This document shows positions 30,462 to 38,906 of a stretch of DNA of 64,000 bases, in pieces. Position 1 is the stretch's first letter. Every line of letters starts with the position of its first letter. The DNA is from Yinghuangia aomiensis (GTDB lineage: Bacteria; Actinomycetota; Actinomycetes; Streptomycetales; Streptomycetaceae): assembly GCF_039542225.1 (NCBI RefSeq), contig NZ_BAABHS010000021.1, forward strand, positions 62,001 to 126,000. The letters are read 5' to 3'. Below the pieces are notes generated by a model that was not told the DNA's origin, did no database searches, and was given only the letters and a program-made list of their open reading frames with translations. Position numbers and translations under genes: made by a program.

Positions 30462-32675
30462 TCAGTTCACATCCCGTTCTGCGTTGCCGTTGCCGTTGCC
30501 GGTGGTGCTGTGGATCTGACCGCGACGCCCGCGCGAACGCGGCACGTCCCGGGCGTCGCGCTCGGCGTCGTAGCGCCCGTAGGCGTCCACGATCCGGCCG
30601 ACGAGCTGGTGGCGGACGACGTCCTGGCTGCTCAGCTGGCAGAACTCGATGTCCTCGACCCCGTCCAGGATCCGCCGCACGACGCGCAGCCCGCTCTCCG
30701 TCCCGTTCGGGAGGTCGACCTGCGTCACGTCACCGGTGACGACGATCTTCGACCCGAAGCCGAGGCGGGTGAGGAACATCTTCATCTGCTCGGCGGAGGT
30801 GTTCTGGGCTTCGTCGAGGATGATGAACGCGTCGTTGAGGGTGTTGTGCGTGAGCAGGTAGTCCTGGGTGACGTACAGCGAGTCCTCGGCCGCCACCTGG
30901 ATGCAGACCGCCTCCTCGCGGCCGGCCGGTTCGATGCTGTCGATGAAGCGCATCGGACGGCCGCCGCCCCCGGCGGCGTGGTAGGCGTCGCTCTTCCGCG
31001 TCAGGCGGAAGGGCTCGATGCCTTCGGGCACACGGATGTCGACGATGTGCGCGTCGTACCGGTACGGAACCGGGCGGCCCTTGGCCAGGCCGGGCTTGCG
31101 GCCGATCGCCCGGCGCCGACGTGTATAGGCGACACCGCCCAGCGACTGCACCAGTCCGACCACGTCGTCCCGGAGCATGATCGACGTCGTCGTGAACTGG
31201 ATCCGGCAGGTACGGCCCTCCTGCACGACCGGACCGCCGTCGGAGTCGAGCAGGCCCTGCAGAACGGCCAGCCGCACGTCGGCCGAGTTCTGCAGGTACA
31301 CGTCGGGCACGAACTTCGAATGCGAGCGCGCGCCGAGCAGTTCCAGCCCGCGCATGACCTCCGTGACCGGGTTGGCCAGCGTCACGACGTCGCCGGGAGC
31401 CTTGACCCGGTTGAGGACGTAGTCCACGCCGCCGCGGTGCCGCAGCTGAACCCCGGGCAGCGCGGCATCCAACGCCTCCGCGAGTTCCGGGTCGGCCGTA
31501 GCGAACGACGGGGTGGTGGAGCCGGTAAGGCAGCCGTCGCCGAGCAGCAAGCCCAGGGCGTAGGGGTCCATCGGGACGTCACGCTCGGGAAGGCAGACCG
31601 GGGCAGTCAGCATCGGCAGCTCGTAGCGGCGGGCATGCCCTGCCCGCAGGTTGCCGATCATGTCCTTGGTTTCCAGGACACGCCACGGCTTGTTGCGGCG
31701 GCGGTCGGATGCGGTGCGGACCGTCCACAGGTGCTCGCCGCAGGCCAGCGTCCAGGAGCCGTCCTGGGCGGTGACCCGGTAGATGTCCTTCTCGCCCTGC
31801 GGGTAGACGCCGAGCACCGGCGTGGGCTCGCCGTTGGATCCGATGACCAGGTCACCGACTTCGAGGTCGCCGATCGGACGGAAACCTTCGGGCGTCAGAA
31901 CCTTGGTGAACGTGGGCTGCGCGCGGCCGCGCATGTAGGCCAGGGGTGCGACCTCGATCGTGCCCGCGGCCATCAGGCGCGGGATCGAGTCGGGGTCGAT
32001 CATGTCGTGCAGGGCGTCGTAGAGCGGCCGCAGGTACGGGTCGATCTTTTCGTACAGGGTGCCGGGGAGGAAGCCGAGGCGTTCGCCGGCCTCGACGGCG
32101 GGACGCGTGAGGATGATGCGGTTGACCTGCTTCATCTGCAGCGCCTGGACGGCCTTGGCCATCGCGAGGTACGTCTTGCCGGTGCCGGCCGGGCCGATGC
32201 CGAAGACGATGGTGCGGCGGTCGATCGCGTCCACGTAGCGCTTCTGGTTGAGCGACTTGGGACGGATCGTGCGGCCGCGGTTCGACAGGATGCTGAGGGT
32301 GAGGACCTCGGCGGGCGCGGTGTCGGCACCGGAGCGGAGCATCGCGATCGAGCGCTCGACGGCTTCCGCGGTGAGCGGCTGGCCGGTGCGCAGCACGAGC
32401 ATCATCTCGTCGAGGAGGCGCTTGACCAGTTCGACGTCCTCGTCGGGGCCGGTGGTGGTGACCTCGTTGCCTCGGACGTGGATGTCGACGGTCGGGAACG
32501 CGTCCTCGATCACGCGGAGGAAGGAGTCTCCCGAGCCGAGCAGCGCGACCATCGGATGCTTCGCCGGGATCACGATCTTGGCCTGAGCCTGCGTGGCCTC
32601 GGCGGCCTGCGGGGTCGTGGCGGCGTTTTCGGCGGCGTTGCCGGCATCGCCGCGAGCGTGTCGTGTGGAAGCCAT
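30462..32675 (-). CDS. phoH: PhoH family ATPase interrupted by an intein
   Basis: The 737-codon gene encodes a PhoH-like P-loop ATPase, thought to act in RNA metabolism with YbeY. The host protein is split: residues 1-251 carry Walker A GPAGTGKT (161-168) and end at PLAYMRGR. Residues 612-737 resume at TLNDAFIILDEAQNT (Walker B) and run to the usual C-terminus. The intervening 360 residues are an intein; after splicing PhoH would be 377 residues, near the family norm. The ATG at 32675 is chosen over the frame's upstream extension because homology begins soon after; AAGG lies 9 bases upstream. First gene of the phoH-ybeY unit. Confidence 0.95.
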   Translation of the reverse strand: MASTRHARGDAGNAAENAATTPQAAEATQAQAKIVIPAKHPMVALLGSGDSFLRVIEDAFPTVDIHVRGNEVTTTGPDEDVELVKRLLDEMMLVLRTGQPLTAEAVERSIAMLRSGADTAPAEVLTLSILSNRGRTIRPKSLNQKRYVDAIDRRTIVFGIGPAGTGKTYLAMAKAVQALQMKQVNRIILTRPAVEAGERLGFLPGTLYEKIDPYLRPLYDALHDMIDPDSIPRLMAAGTIEVAPLAYMRGRAQPTFTKVLTPEGFRPIGDLEVGDLVIGSNGEPTPVLGVYPQGEKDIYRVTAQDGSWTLACGEHLWTVRTASDRRRNKPWRVLETKDMIGNLRAGHARRYELPMLTAPVCLPERDVPMDPYALGLLLGDGCLTGSTTPSFATADPELAEALDAALPGVQLRHRGGVDYVLNRVKAPGDVVTLANPVTEVMRGLELLGARSHSKFVPDVYLQNSADVRLAVLQGLLDSDGGPVVQEGRTCRIQFTTTSIMLRDDVVGLVQSLGGVAYTRRRRAIGRKPGLAKGRPVPYRYDAHIVDIRVPEGIEPFRLTRKSDAYHAAGGGGRPMRFIDSIEPAGREEAVCIQVAAEDSLYVTQDYLLTHNTLNDAFIILDEAQNTSAEQMKMFLTRLGFGSKIVVTGDVTQVDLPNGTESGLRVVRRILDGVEDIEFCQLSSQDVVRHQLVGRIVDAYGRYDAERDARDVPRSRGRRGQIHSTTGNGNGNAERDVN
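30843..31922 (-). other. Class 3-type intein with LAGLIDADG endonuclease inside PhoH
   Basis: The 360-residue insertion begins with Ala (AQPTFTKVLTPEGF) and ends LLTHN before a Thr at +1. It lies exactly where PhoH proteins read RGR-TLNDAF. Residue 1 is not a nucleophile. Block B has CGEHLW with His64 and Trp66, block F has AVCIQV with Cys340, and block G has Thr358-His359-Asn360. Trp, Cys and Thr at these places form the WCT signature of class 3 inteins, which splice through the block F Cys. The two motifs ALGLLLGDG (122-130) and LQGLLDSDG (221-229) mark a homing endonuclease that looks intact. Confidence 0.9.
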
Positions 32676-32716
32676 GGGCGGCCTTACGGCCTGATCACGC
32701 CTACTTTCCGGGACTC

Positions 32717-32750
32717 GGGATACGGGTTTTCCTTTTGGCAATGGTATCCC
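32717..32750. repeat. Inverted repeat in the phoH upstream region
   Basis: GGGATAC (32717-32723) and GTATCCC (32744-32750) are separated by 20 bases in the 114-base gap between the M48 gene and phoH. It could be an operator for the phoH promoter or a weak terminator for the upstream gene. Confidence 0.4.
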
Positions 32751-32789
32751 TTCGCCCTTGACACGCTCTTGAGGTTTTCGGGCCGGTGA

Positions 32790-33902
32790 TCACGCGGGAG
32801 CCGCGGTCCCGGCGCGGGCGACGACGCGGTCGAGGACGTCCCAGTCGAGGCGCGGTTTGTCGTCGCGGTGGCCCGCGAGCAAGGCCTCCTGGCCGGCGCG
32901 CAGGGTGGCCGCGGGGTCGGCGAGGAGGTCGCGTGCGGGGGTGTCGGCCGCGGGCGGCGTCGCGCCGGTGTCGGGCAGGAGGGCGAGGGCGGCCAGGCGG
33001 TCGGCGAGCGGGGGGTGGCTGTCGTACGGGCCGCGGACGGGCTCGGGCGGCGTGGCCCGCAAGGTGTCGAGCATGGCCCGGGTGCCGGGCTCGGCGAGGA
33101 GCCGGGTGAAGCCGGCGTAGACGTCCTTGGGGGCGTGGCCGATGTCGAGTGCGGCGCGCAGCCGCTCGAGGAAGGTGTCCCACACGGCGGCGACGGCCTG
33201 GACCTCGCCGAGCGCGGCGATCGTCTCGTGCTTGCCGACGGCGCGGGCGGCGGCCGCGTCGGCTTCGTATTCCTGGCGGCGGTCGAACGCCAGGGTGAGG
33301 CGGAGGGTGAGCTTCGCGTACGCGTCGAGAGGCACCCACAGGCGGGCGGTGGCGCGGCGCCCTTCGAAGCGGCGGGTCATGGCGGTGCGCCAGCGGGTGG
33401 TCAGGGTGCCAAGGCGGGTGTGGCCGCCCGCGTAGTGGCCCATTTCGTGGACGAGGACGGCGAGGAGGTGCCCGCGGGTGAGGGCGAGGAGCAGCGGCGT
33501 GCCGACGTACAGCGTGCGGCGGCCGGACGCGAGGCCGAAGAACCGGGTGTCTTCGTGGGCGGCGGCGTTGGCGTCGGGGAGCAGGCGCACGTCGTCGGGC
33601 GCTCGGGTGCGGAGGGCCTCGGCGGCTTCCTCGACGAGCTTCCACAGCTCGGGCTGTTCGGCGCGGGTGACGCGCAGGCTCGTCGGCCGGGCGTAGAACG
33701 TCGGGCGGGCGAAGCGCACCAGGACGGCGATGCCGAGGGCGGTCAGGAAGGCGAAGACGGCGCCGCCGCCCCATGCCCAGGCGCCGCCCGCGAGCACCAT
33801 GCGGGAGCCGGCGTACGCCACCGCGGCGGCGGCACCGACGAGTGCGAGGTAGAGCACTGCGAGCAGGACGAACGCGAGACTCGCGCGCAGTACGGCGTTC
33901 AT
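32790..33902 (-). CDS. M48 family membrane metallopeptidase
   Basis: A 370-residue zinc protease related to HtpX/Ste24. Two hydrophobic helices near the N-terminus (SLAFVLLAVLYLALVGAAAAV; GGGAVFAFLTALGIAVLV) anchor it. The catalytic VHEMGHYAGGH follows, and the third ligand Glu is in RRQEYEADAAAARA. Members act in membrane-protein quality control. The ATG at 33902 has a GAGGGGG ribosome site; the frame extends upstream but without homology. It follows rnz by 76 bases. Confidence 0.93.
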   Translation of the reverse strand: MNAVLRASLAFVLLAVLYLALVGAAAAVAYAGSRMVLAGGAWAWGGGAVFAFLTALGIAVLVRFARPTFYARPTSLRVTRAEQPELWKLVEEAAEALRTRAPDDVRLLPDANAAAHEDTRFFGLASGRRTLYVGTPLLLALTRGHLLAVLVHEMGHYAGGHTRLGTLTTRWRTAMTRRFEGRRATARLWVPLDAYAKLTLRLTLAFDRRQEYEADAAAARAVGKHETIAALGEVQAVAAVWDTFLERLRAALDIGHAPKDVYAGFTRLLAEPGTRAMLDTLRATPPEPVRGPYDSHPPLADRLAALALLPDTGATPPAADTPARDLLADPAATLRAGQEALLAGHRDDKPRLDWDVLDRVVARAGTAAPA

Positions 33903-33978
33903 GCCCCCTCGTTCCTCGGACCCGGGCGTCCGCGGAGCCAAGTGTGGGGTGGATGCGACGGCTGGGGAAGGGGGCCGG

Positions 33979-34893
33979 TCAGCGGCGTTTCGGGACGGGG
34001 ATGCGGTCGAGGTCGGCGGCGACGTGGATGGGGCCGTCGAATTCCTTGCGGGCGTCGTCGACGAACGCGTGGGGGTCGGTGTAGCGCTGCGAGAAGTGGG
34101 TGAGGACGAGCAGGCGGGCACGGGCCTCGCGGGCCACGGCGCCGGCTTGGCGGGCGGTGAGGTGGCCGTGGGCTTCGGCGAGGGCCTCGTCCTCGTGCAG
34201 GAAGGTGGACTCGCAGACGAGCATGTCGGTGCCGTCGGCGAGTTCGAAGACGGCGTCGCAGAGCCGGGTGTCCATGACGAACGCGAAGCTCTGGCCGCGG
34301 CGGACTTCGCTGACCTCGTCGAGGACGACGAGCTTGCCGTCGATGTCGACGGAGCCTTCGCGTTGGAGGCGGCCGACGGCAGGGCCGGTGACGCCGTATT
34401 CGGCGAGGCGCTCGGGGAGCATGCGGCGGCCGTCGGGTTCGGCGAGGCGGTAGCCGTACGACTCGACCGGGTGGGAGAGGCGGCTCGCGGTGAGCGTGAA
34501 GGCGTCGAGTGGCACGGTCGCGGTGTCGCCGGCGACGGGGTGCTCGCGCAGGACGGCGGTCTCGTGGAACACGCTGGCGTGGTGCAGGCGGTCGAAATAG
34601 GCCTGGCCGCTCGCCGGGTAGTACGCGGTGACCTCGTGCCGCACGCGGTCGAGGCTGAGCCGCTGCACGACGCCGGGCAGGCCGAGGCAGTGGTCGCCGT
34701 GGAAGTGCGTGACGCAGATCCGGGTGATGTCGGTCGCGGCCGCCCCGGCGTGGACCATCTGCCGCTGGGTGCCCTCCCCCGGATCGAACAGCAGCCCTTC
34801 GCCGTCCCAGCGCAGCAGATAGCCGTTGTGGTTCCGGTGCCGCGTGGGGGCTTGGCTCGCGGTGCCCAGGACGAGGAGTTCGCGTGGGGACAT
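33979..34893 (-). CDS. rnz: Ribonuclease Z
   Basis: A 304-residue metallo-beta-lactamase-fold enzyme that removes tRNA 3' trailers. Signatures are VLGTASQAPTRHRNHNG, the zinc motif THFHGDHCLGLPG, and C-terminal VMDTRLCDA and LTHFSQRY. The ATG at 34893 begins the conserved sequence. There is no clear ribosome site, only a G-poor stretch, so the transcript may be leaderless or nearly so. Confidence 0.94.
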   Translation of the reverse strand: MSPRELLVLGTASQAPTRHRNHNGYLLRWDGEGLLFDPGEGTQRQMVHAGAAATDITRICVTHFHGDHCLGLPGVVQRLSLDRVRHEVTAYYPASGQAYFDRLHHASVFHETAVLREHPVAGDTATVPLDAFTLTASRLSHPVESYGYRLAEPDGRRMLPERLAEYGVTGPAVGRLQREGSVDIDGKLVVLDEVSEVRRGQSFAFVMDTRLCDAVFELADGTDMLVCESTFLHEDEALAEAHGHLTARQAGAVAREARARLLVLTHFSQRYTDPHAFVDDARKEFDGPIHVAADLDRIPVPKRR

Positions 34894-35014
34894 GGGGTCT
34901 ATTTTCGACGATGCGGGGGCGGAAGGCTTGCGGGGAGGGGCGTGCCAGGAGATGGCCGGTCAACCGAAGGCGGTTGAGGGCGGCTGTGGGTGACGTGTTG
35001 GCCTGCGGGAGCTG

Positions 35015-35023
35015 TTGTCCACA
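35015..35023 (+). promoter_or_regulatory. Single DnaA box match
   Basis: TTGTCCACA is identical to the consensus DnaA box of Streptomyces. It sits alone in the 196-base intergenic gap between rnz and the VOC gene, about 65 bases before the latter. No clustered boxes indicate an origin. Confidence 0.45.
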
Positions 35024-35089
35024 GGCTGTGGGCGAGGTGCCGCGGGCGGGACGACCGCGCGGCAGACTTCGGGATGTAGGGTGCGCCGC

Positions 35090-35410
35090 GTGACGGGGCG
35101 GATGGCGTTGCTGGTGCTCTACAGCGCGCGGGTGGACGAATGCCGGGAGTTCTACGCGGCGCTCGGGCTGGAGTTCGTGCGCGAGCAGCACGGGCGCGGA
35201 CCGGTGCACTACGCGGCCGTGCTGGACGGCGGGCTGGTCGTGGAGTTGTACCCGGCCGGTGCGCGGGGCGAGACCGGGGCGCTCCGGCTCGGCTTCACCG
35301 TGTCCGCGGCGGAAGGGCGGGCGGCCGGCGAGCGGTTCCAGGTGACGGACCCGGACGGCCGGATCGTGGAGGTCTCGGTGGCGGCGCGTCCCGCACCGCC
35401 ACCGCCGTGA
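35090..35410 (+). CDS. VOC/glyoxalase-fold protein
   Basis: A 106-residue single-domain protein of the vicinal oxygen chelate superfamily (glyoxalase, bleomycin-resistance, dioxygenase). It shows the beta-alpha start LLVLYSARVDECREFYAALGLEFVREQ and the typical end FQVTDPDGRIVEVSV. Substrate unknown. The GTG at 35090 is preceded 7 bases earlier by TAGGGT, which fits a leaderless transcript; an ATG at 35102 is the alternative. The tail is proline-rich. Confidence 0.8.
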   Translation: MTGRMALLVLYSARVDECREFYAALGLEFVREQHGRGPVHYAAVLDGGLVVELYPAGARGETGALRLGFTVSAAEGRAAGERFQVTDPDGRIVEVSVAARPAPPPP

Positions 35411-35430
35411 CCGGCCCCGGTCGTTCGGGC

Positions 35431-35793
35431 TTACCCGGGCGGCCAGCTCAGCCCGCGCCCGCCCAGCAGGTGCGCATGCACGTGGAACACCGTCTGGCCC
35501 GCGCCGGCGCCGGTGTTGAACACTATCCGGTAGCCGCTGTCCGCGATGTCCTCCGCCGCCGCCACCGACGCGGCCTCGGCGAGGAGCGTGCCGGCCAGGT
35601 CGGGTGCGTTGGCGCCGAGGTCGCCCGCGTTGGGGTAGTGGGCGCGCGGGATCACCAGGATGTGGGTCGGCGCCTGCGGGTTGATGTCGCGGAACGCGAC
35701 GACGTCCTTGGTCTCGTGCACGACCGTGGCGGGCACGTCACCGGCCACGATCTTGCAGAACAGGCAGTCCGCCTGGGGTTCCCCAGCCGCCAT
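35431..35793 (-). CDS. HIT (histidine triad) family hydrolase
   Basis: A 120-residue nucleotide-binding protein of the HinT branch, hydrolysing adenosine phosphoramidates. It begins with CLFCKIVAGDVPA, and the catalytic triad is FHVHAHLLGG. The ATG has GGAGG 6 bases upstream. It is downstream of rsmE on the same strand, as in other actinobacteria. Confidence 0.95.
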   Translation of the reverse strand: MAAGEPQADCLFCKIVAGDVPATVVHETKDVVAFRDINPQAPTHILVIPRAHYPNAGDLGANAPDLAGTLLAEAASVAAAEDIADSGYRIVFNTGAGAGQTVFHVHAHLLGGRGLSWPPG

Positions 35794-35854
35794 GCGTGCC
35801 TCCTAGTGAGTGCAGGTTCGGCGCGATGCTATCGGCTGGCGCCGCGCGGGCCGG

Positions 35855-36595
35855 TCAGGACCAGCGGCCGCAGCGGGCCAGCAGGACCGATGCGGCCGAT
35901 ACGCCCGCGGTGGACGTCCGCAGCACCGTCGGCCCCAGCCGGTAGGGCGCCGCCCCGGCGGTCGTGAACGCGGTGATCTCCTCCGGCGAGACGCCGCCTT
36001 CGGGTCCGACGACCAGCACGAGATCGCCGTCGCCCGGCAACTCCGCCGTGGCCAGCGGCTCCGCCGCCTCCTCGTGCAGGACGCCCGCGAACGCGGCCCC
36101 GCCCAGCAGCCCCGTCACCTGACGGGTCGTCATCAGCTCGGTCACGTCCGGCAGATGCACGCGGCGGGCCTGCTTGCCCGCCTCCCGCGCCGTGGCCCGC
36201 CACTTCGCCAGCGACTTCGCCCCCCGCCCGCCCTTCCACTGCGTGATGCAGCGCGACGCGGCCCACGGCACGATCACGTCGACGCCGACCTCGGTCATCG
36301 TCTCGACCGCCAGCTCCCCGCGGTCGCCCTTCGGCAGCGCCTGCACGACGACGATCCGCGGCGTCGGCGGCGGCTCTTCGGCGCGCTCCGCGACGTCGAC
36401 GTACAGCGTGTCCTTGCCCTCGACCACCGCGACCGTGCCGCGCACCGACAGGCCCTGCCCGTCGGTCAGCACGACCTCCTCGCCGACGGCGATCCGCCGG
36501 ACGGTGACCGCATGCCGTCCCTCGGCTCCGTCGAGGACGACCCGGCGCGCGGTGCGCAGGGCGGGGTCGCCGGTGAGGAAAACGGGTGCGCTCAC
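35855..36595 (-). CDS. rsmE: 16S rRNA (uracil-1498-N3)-methyltransferase
   Basis: A 246-residue SPOUT-class methyltransferase. The N-terminal PUA-like domain is followed by the knotted domain with VVQALPKGDRGE, PWAASRCITQWKG and the SAM-binding LVVGPEGGVSPEE and LGPTVLRTSTAGVSA. The start is GTG at 36595. It is in the usual neighbourhood (hrcA, dnaJ, rsmE, HIT) although a flavoenzyme gene separates it from dnaJ here. Confidence 0.95.
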   Translation of the reverse strand: MSAPVFLTGDPALRTARRVVLDGAEGRHAVTVRRIAVGEEVVLTDGQGLSVRGTVAVVEGKDTLYVDVAERAEEPPPTPRIVVVQALPKGDRGELAVETMTEVGVDVIVPWAASRCITQWKGGRGAKSLAKWRATAREAGKQARRVHLPDVTELMTTRQVTGLLGGAAFAGVLHEEAAEPLATAELPGDGDLVLVVGPEGGVSPEEITAFTTAGAAPYRLGPTVLRTSTAGVSAASVLLARCGRWS

Positions 36596-36649
36596 GGTGG
36601 GGGCTCTTTCTGCAAGGTTCTCGGAAGGCTTCGGAGGACTTCCGAAGAC

Positions 36650-37681
36650 TCAGCCCAAGTCTGCCGTCACCCGCGCCACCACGTCCGCCGCGGGTTCGGC
36701 GCGCGCGAGCCGCCAGCCCTGGCCGGCCCACAGGGCCATCGCGGCGGGGTCGTCGGCGGCGGCCGCGGCGCGGCGAATCGGTGCGGTCGCGTAGTGGACT
36801 TCCGGGTATGCGGCGGGCGCTTCGGCGCTGTGCGCCTCGACGAACGCGTTGACGAGACCGCGCGCCGGGCGTCCGGAGAACGCCCGGGTCAGCCGGGTCT
36901 CGCCGAACCGCGGGTCGGCGAGGGCCGCCTTGTGCGCGGCGGGCGCGCCGGACTCGGGGCAGCGGAGGAACGCCGTGCCGAGTTGCGCGGCGACCGCGCC
37001 CGCGGCGAGGACGGCGCGGACTTGCGCGCCGGTCATCAGGCCGCCGGTGGCGATCAGCGGCAGTCCGGTGAGTTCGCGGACGAGCGCGAGGAGGGTGAGG
37101 AGGCCGTACGGCTCGCCGATCGGCCCGGTGTTGTCCCAACGGCCCTGGTGGGCGCCGGCTTCGGTGCCTTGGACGACGAGCAGGTCGGCGCCGGCCGCGG
37201 CGGCGAGGCCGGCTTCGTACGGCGCGGTGACGGTGACGGCGGTCAGCGTGCCGCGGTCGCGGAAGGCGGCGAGGAGGTCCGGGGCGGGGCAGCCGAAGGT
37301 GAACGAGACGACGGGGACGGGGTCGTCGAGGAGCAGCGCCACCTTGGCGTTCCAGTCGTCGTCGATGCCGTGCGCGGGCACGTCGCCGAGGGCGACGCCG
37401 TAGCGGTCGGCGTCGGCCGCCAGGCGCGTGCGGTAGGCGGGGAGTTCGTCGGTGACGACGGCCTCGGAGGTCTCGCCCGGGACGAAGAGGTTGACGCCGA
37501 AAGGCCGGTCGGTGCGCCCGCGCAGGGCGGTGATGTCGGCGGCGGTGGCGGCGGCGGTCTGGTAGCCGGCGGCCAGGAAGCCGAGGCCTCCGGCGTCGCT
37601 CACCGCCGCGGCCAGCTCGGGGCCGGAGGCGCCGCCCGCCATGGGGGCTTGGACGAGGGGCAGGGGCCAGGACACGGTCAC
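36650..37681 (-). CDS. Nitronate monooxygenase-type flavoprotein
   Basis: A 343-residue FMN TIM-barrel protein of the 2-nitropropane dioxygenase family. Features are LVQAPMAGGASGPELAAAVSDAGGLGFL, FTFGCPAPDL, VVQGTEAGAHQGRW and the FMN phosphate loop IATGGLMTGAQV with AAQLGTAFL. Members detoxify nitronates, although many have other oxidase roles. The GTG at 37681 is used; a second GTG at 37675 is possible. It separates dnaJ from rsmE, which are usually adjacent. Confidence 0.9.
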   Translation of the reverse strand: MTVSWPLPLVQAPMAGGASGPELAAAVSDAGGLGFLAAGYQTAAATAADITALRGRTDRPFGVNLFVPGETSEAVVTDELPAYRTRLAADADRYGVALGDVPAHGIDDDWNAKVALLLDDPVPVVSFTFGCPAPDLLAAFRDRGTLTAVTVTAPYEAGLAAAAGADLLVVQGTEAGAHQGRWDNTGPIGEPYGLLTLLALVRELTGLPLIATGGLMTGAQVRAVLAAGAVAAQLGTAFLRCPESGAPAAHKAALADPRFGETRLTRAFSGRPARGLVNAFVEAHSAEAPAAYPEVHYATAPIRRAAAAADDPAAMALWAGQGWRLARAEPAADVVARVTADLG

Positions 37682-37717
37682 GGACCGACCCTACGTCGCG
37701 GCGCCCGGGAACCACCG

Positions 37718-37751
37718 CGCCCCGCGCCCCGAAACTCCGGGGCGCGGGGCG
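37718..37751 (-). terminator. Terminator downstream of dnaJ
   Basis: A perfect 13-bp stem (37718-37730 with 37739-37751) with an 8-base loop lies 27 bases past the dnaJ stop and ends the hrcA-dnaJ unit. Confidence 0.75.
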
Positions 37752-37778
37752 ACGGCATCCGAATCCGACTACCGCGTG

Positions 37779-38906
37779 TCAGCGCCCGTTGAACGCGTCC
37801 TTCAGCCGCGAGAACAGCCCCTGCTGCCCCGGCGAGAACTGCCCCTGCGGGCGTTCCTCGCCGCGCAGCTTGGCCAGGCGCCGCAGGAGTTCCTCCTGCT
37901 CCGGGTCGAGCTTCGAGGGCGTCTGGACCTCGACGTGCACGATCAGGTCGCCGCGGCCGCCGCCGCGGAGGTGGGTGACGCCGCGGCCGTGCAGCGGGAT
38001 CGACTGGCCGGACTGGGTGCCGGGGCGGATGTCGATCTCGGTCATGCCGTCCAGGGTCTCCAGGGGGACCTTGGTGCCGAGCGCCGCGGCCGTCATCGGG
38101 ATCGTGACGGTGCAGTGCAGGTCGTCGCCGCGGCGCTGGAACGTCGGGTGCGGGACCTCGGCGATCTCCACGTACAGGTCGCCCGCGGGGCCGCCGCCGG
38201 GGCCGACCTCGCCTTCGCCGGCGAGCTGGATGCGGGTGCCGGCGTCGACGCCCGCGGGGATCTTGACGGTGAGGGTGCGGCGGGCCCTGACCCGGCCGTC
38301 GCCGGCGCACTCGGGGCACGGGTTCGGCACGACCGTCCCGAAGCCCTGGCACTGCGGGCAGGGCCGCGAGGTCATGACCTGGCCGAGGAACGACCGGGTC
38401 ACCTGGCTGACCTCGCCGCGGCCGCGGCACATGTCGCAGGTCTGGGCGGTGGTGCCGGGGGCGGCGCCTTCGCCGTTGCAGGTGGTGCAGGTGATCGCCG
38501 TGTCGACCTGGATCTCCCGGGTCGTGCCGAACGCCGCCTCCTCCAGCTGCACCTCGATGCGGATCATGGCGTCCTGGCCGCGGCGGGTGCGCGAGCGCGG
38601 TCCCCGCTGGCTGGCCTGGCCGAAGAAGGCGTCCATGATGTCGCTGAACCCGAAGCCGGCGCCGAAGCCGCCGGCCGCGGCGCCCGCGCCCCCGAGGGGG
38701 TCGCCCCCGAGGTCGTACATCTGCCGCTTCTGCGGGTCCGAGAGGACCTCGTAGGCGGCGTTGATCTCCTTGAAGCGCTCCTGCGTCTTGGGGTCCGGAT
38801 TGACGTCCGGATGCAGTTCGCGCGCCAGGCGACGGAAGGCTTTTTTGATTTCCTCGGGCGTGGCATCGCGCCGAACACCGAGGACCTCGTAGTAATCAGT
38901 GGTCAA
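37779..38906 (-). CDS. dnaJ: Chaperone protein DnaJ (second type, beside hrcA)
   Basis: A 375-residue Hsp40 co-chaperone. The J domain at the N-terminus has the HPD motif (LARELHPDVNP). A Gly/Phe-rich linker follows, then four CxxCxGxG-type zinc repeats (CTTCNGEG, CDMCRGRG, CPQCQGFG, CPECAGDG) and the C-terminal substrate domain. The start appears to be TTG at 38906, directly after the hrcA stop codon, with GGAG 8 bases upstream. No ATG or GTG fits the conserved N-terminus. Co-transcribed with hrcA. Confidence 0.94.
   Translation of the reverse strand: MTTDYYEVLGVRRDATPEEIKKAFRRLARELHPDVNPDPKTQERFKEINAAYEVLSDPQKRQMYDLGGDPLGGAGAAAGGFGAGFGFSDIMDAFFGQASQRGPRSRTRRGQDAMIRIEVQLEEAAFGTTREIQVDTAITCTTCNGEGAAPGTTAQTCDMCRGRGEVSQVTRSFLGQVMTSRPCPQCQGFGTVVPNPCPECAGDGRVRARRTLTVKIPAGVDAGTRIQLAGEGEVGPGGGPAGDLYVEIAEVPHPTFQRRGDDLHCTVTIPMTAAALGTKVPLETLDGMTEIDIRPGTQSGQSIPLHGRGVTHLRGGGRGDLIVHVEVQTPSKLDPEQEELLRRLAKLRGEERPQGQFSPGQQGLFSRLKDAFNGR

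Noticed and set aside
30843..31922. Intein region considered as a frameshifted insertion element or split gene
   Set aside because: The frame is continuous, both splice junctions match the host sequence exactly, and intein blocks A, B, F and G plus LAGLIDADG motifs are in order.
30390..32789. 799-residue plus-strand open frame opposite phoH
   Set aside because: A mirror of phoH codon bias; PhoH and intein motifs are clear on the other strand.
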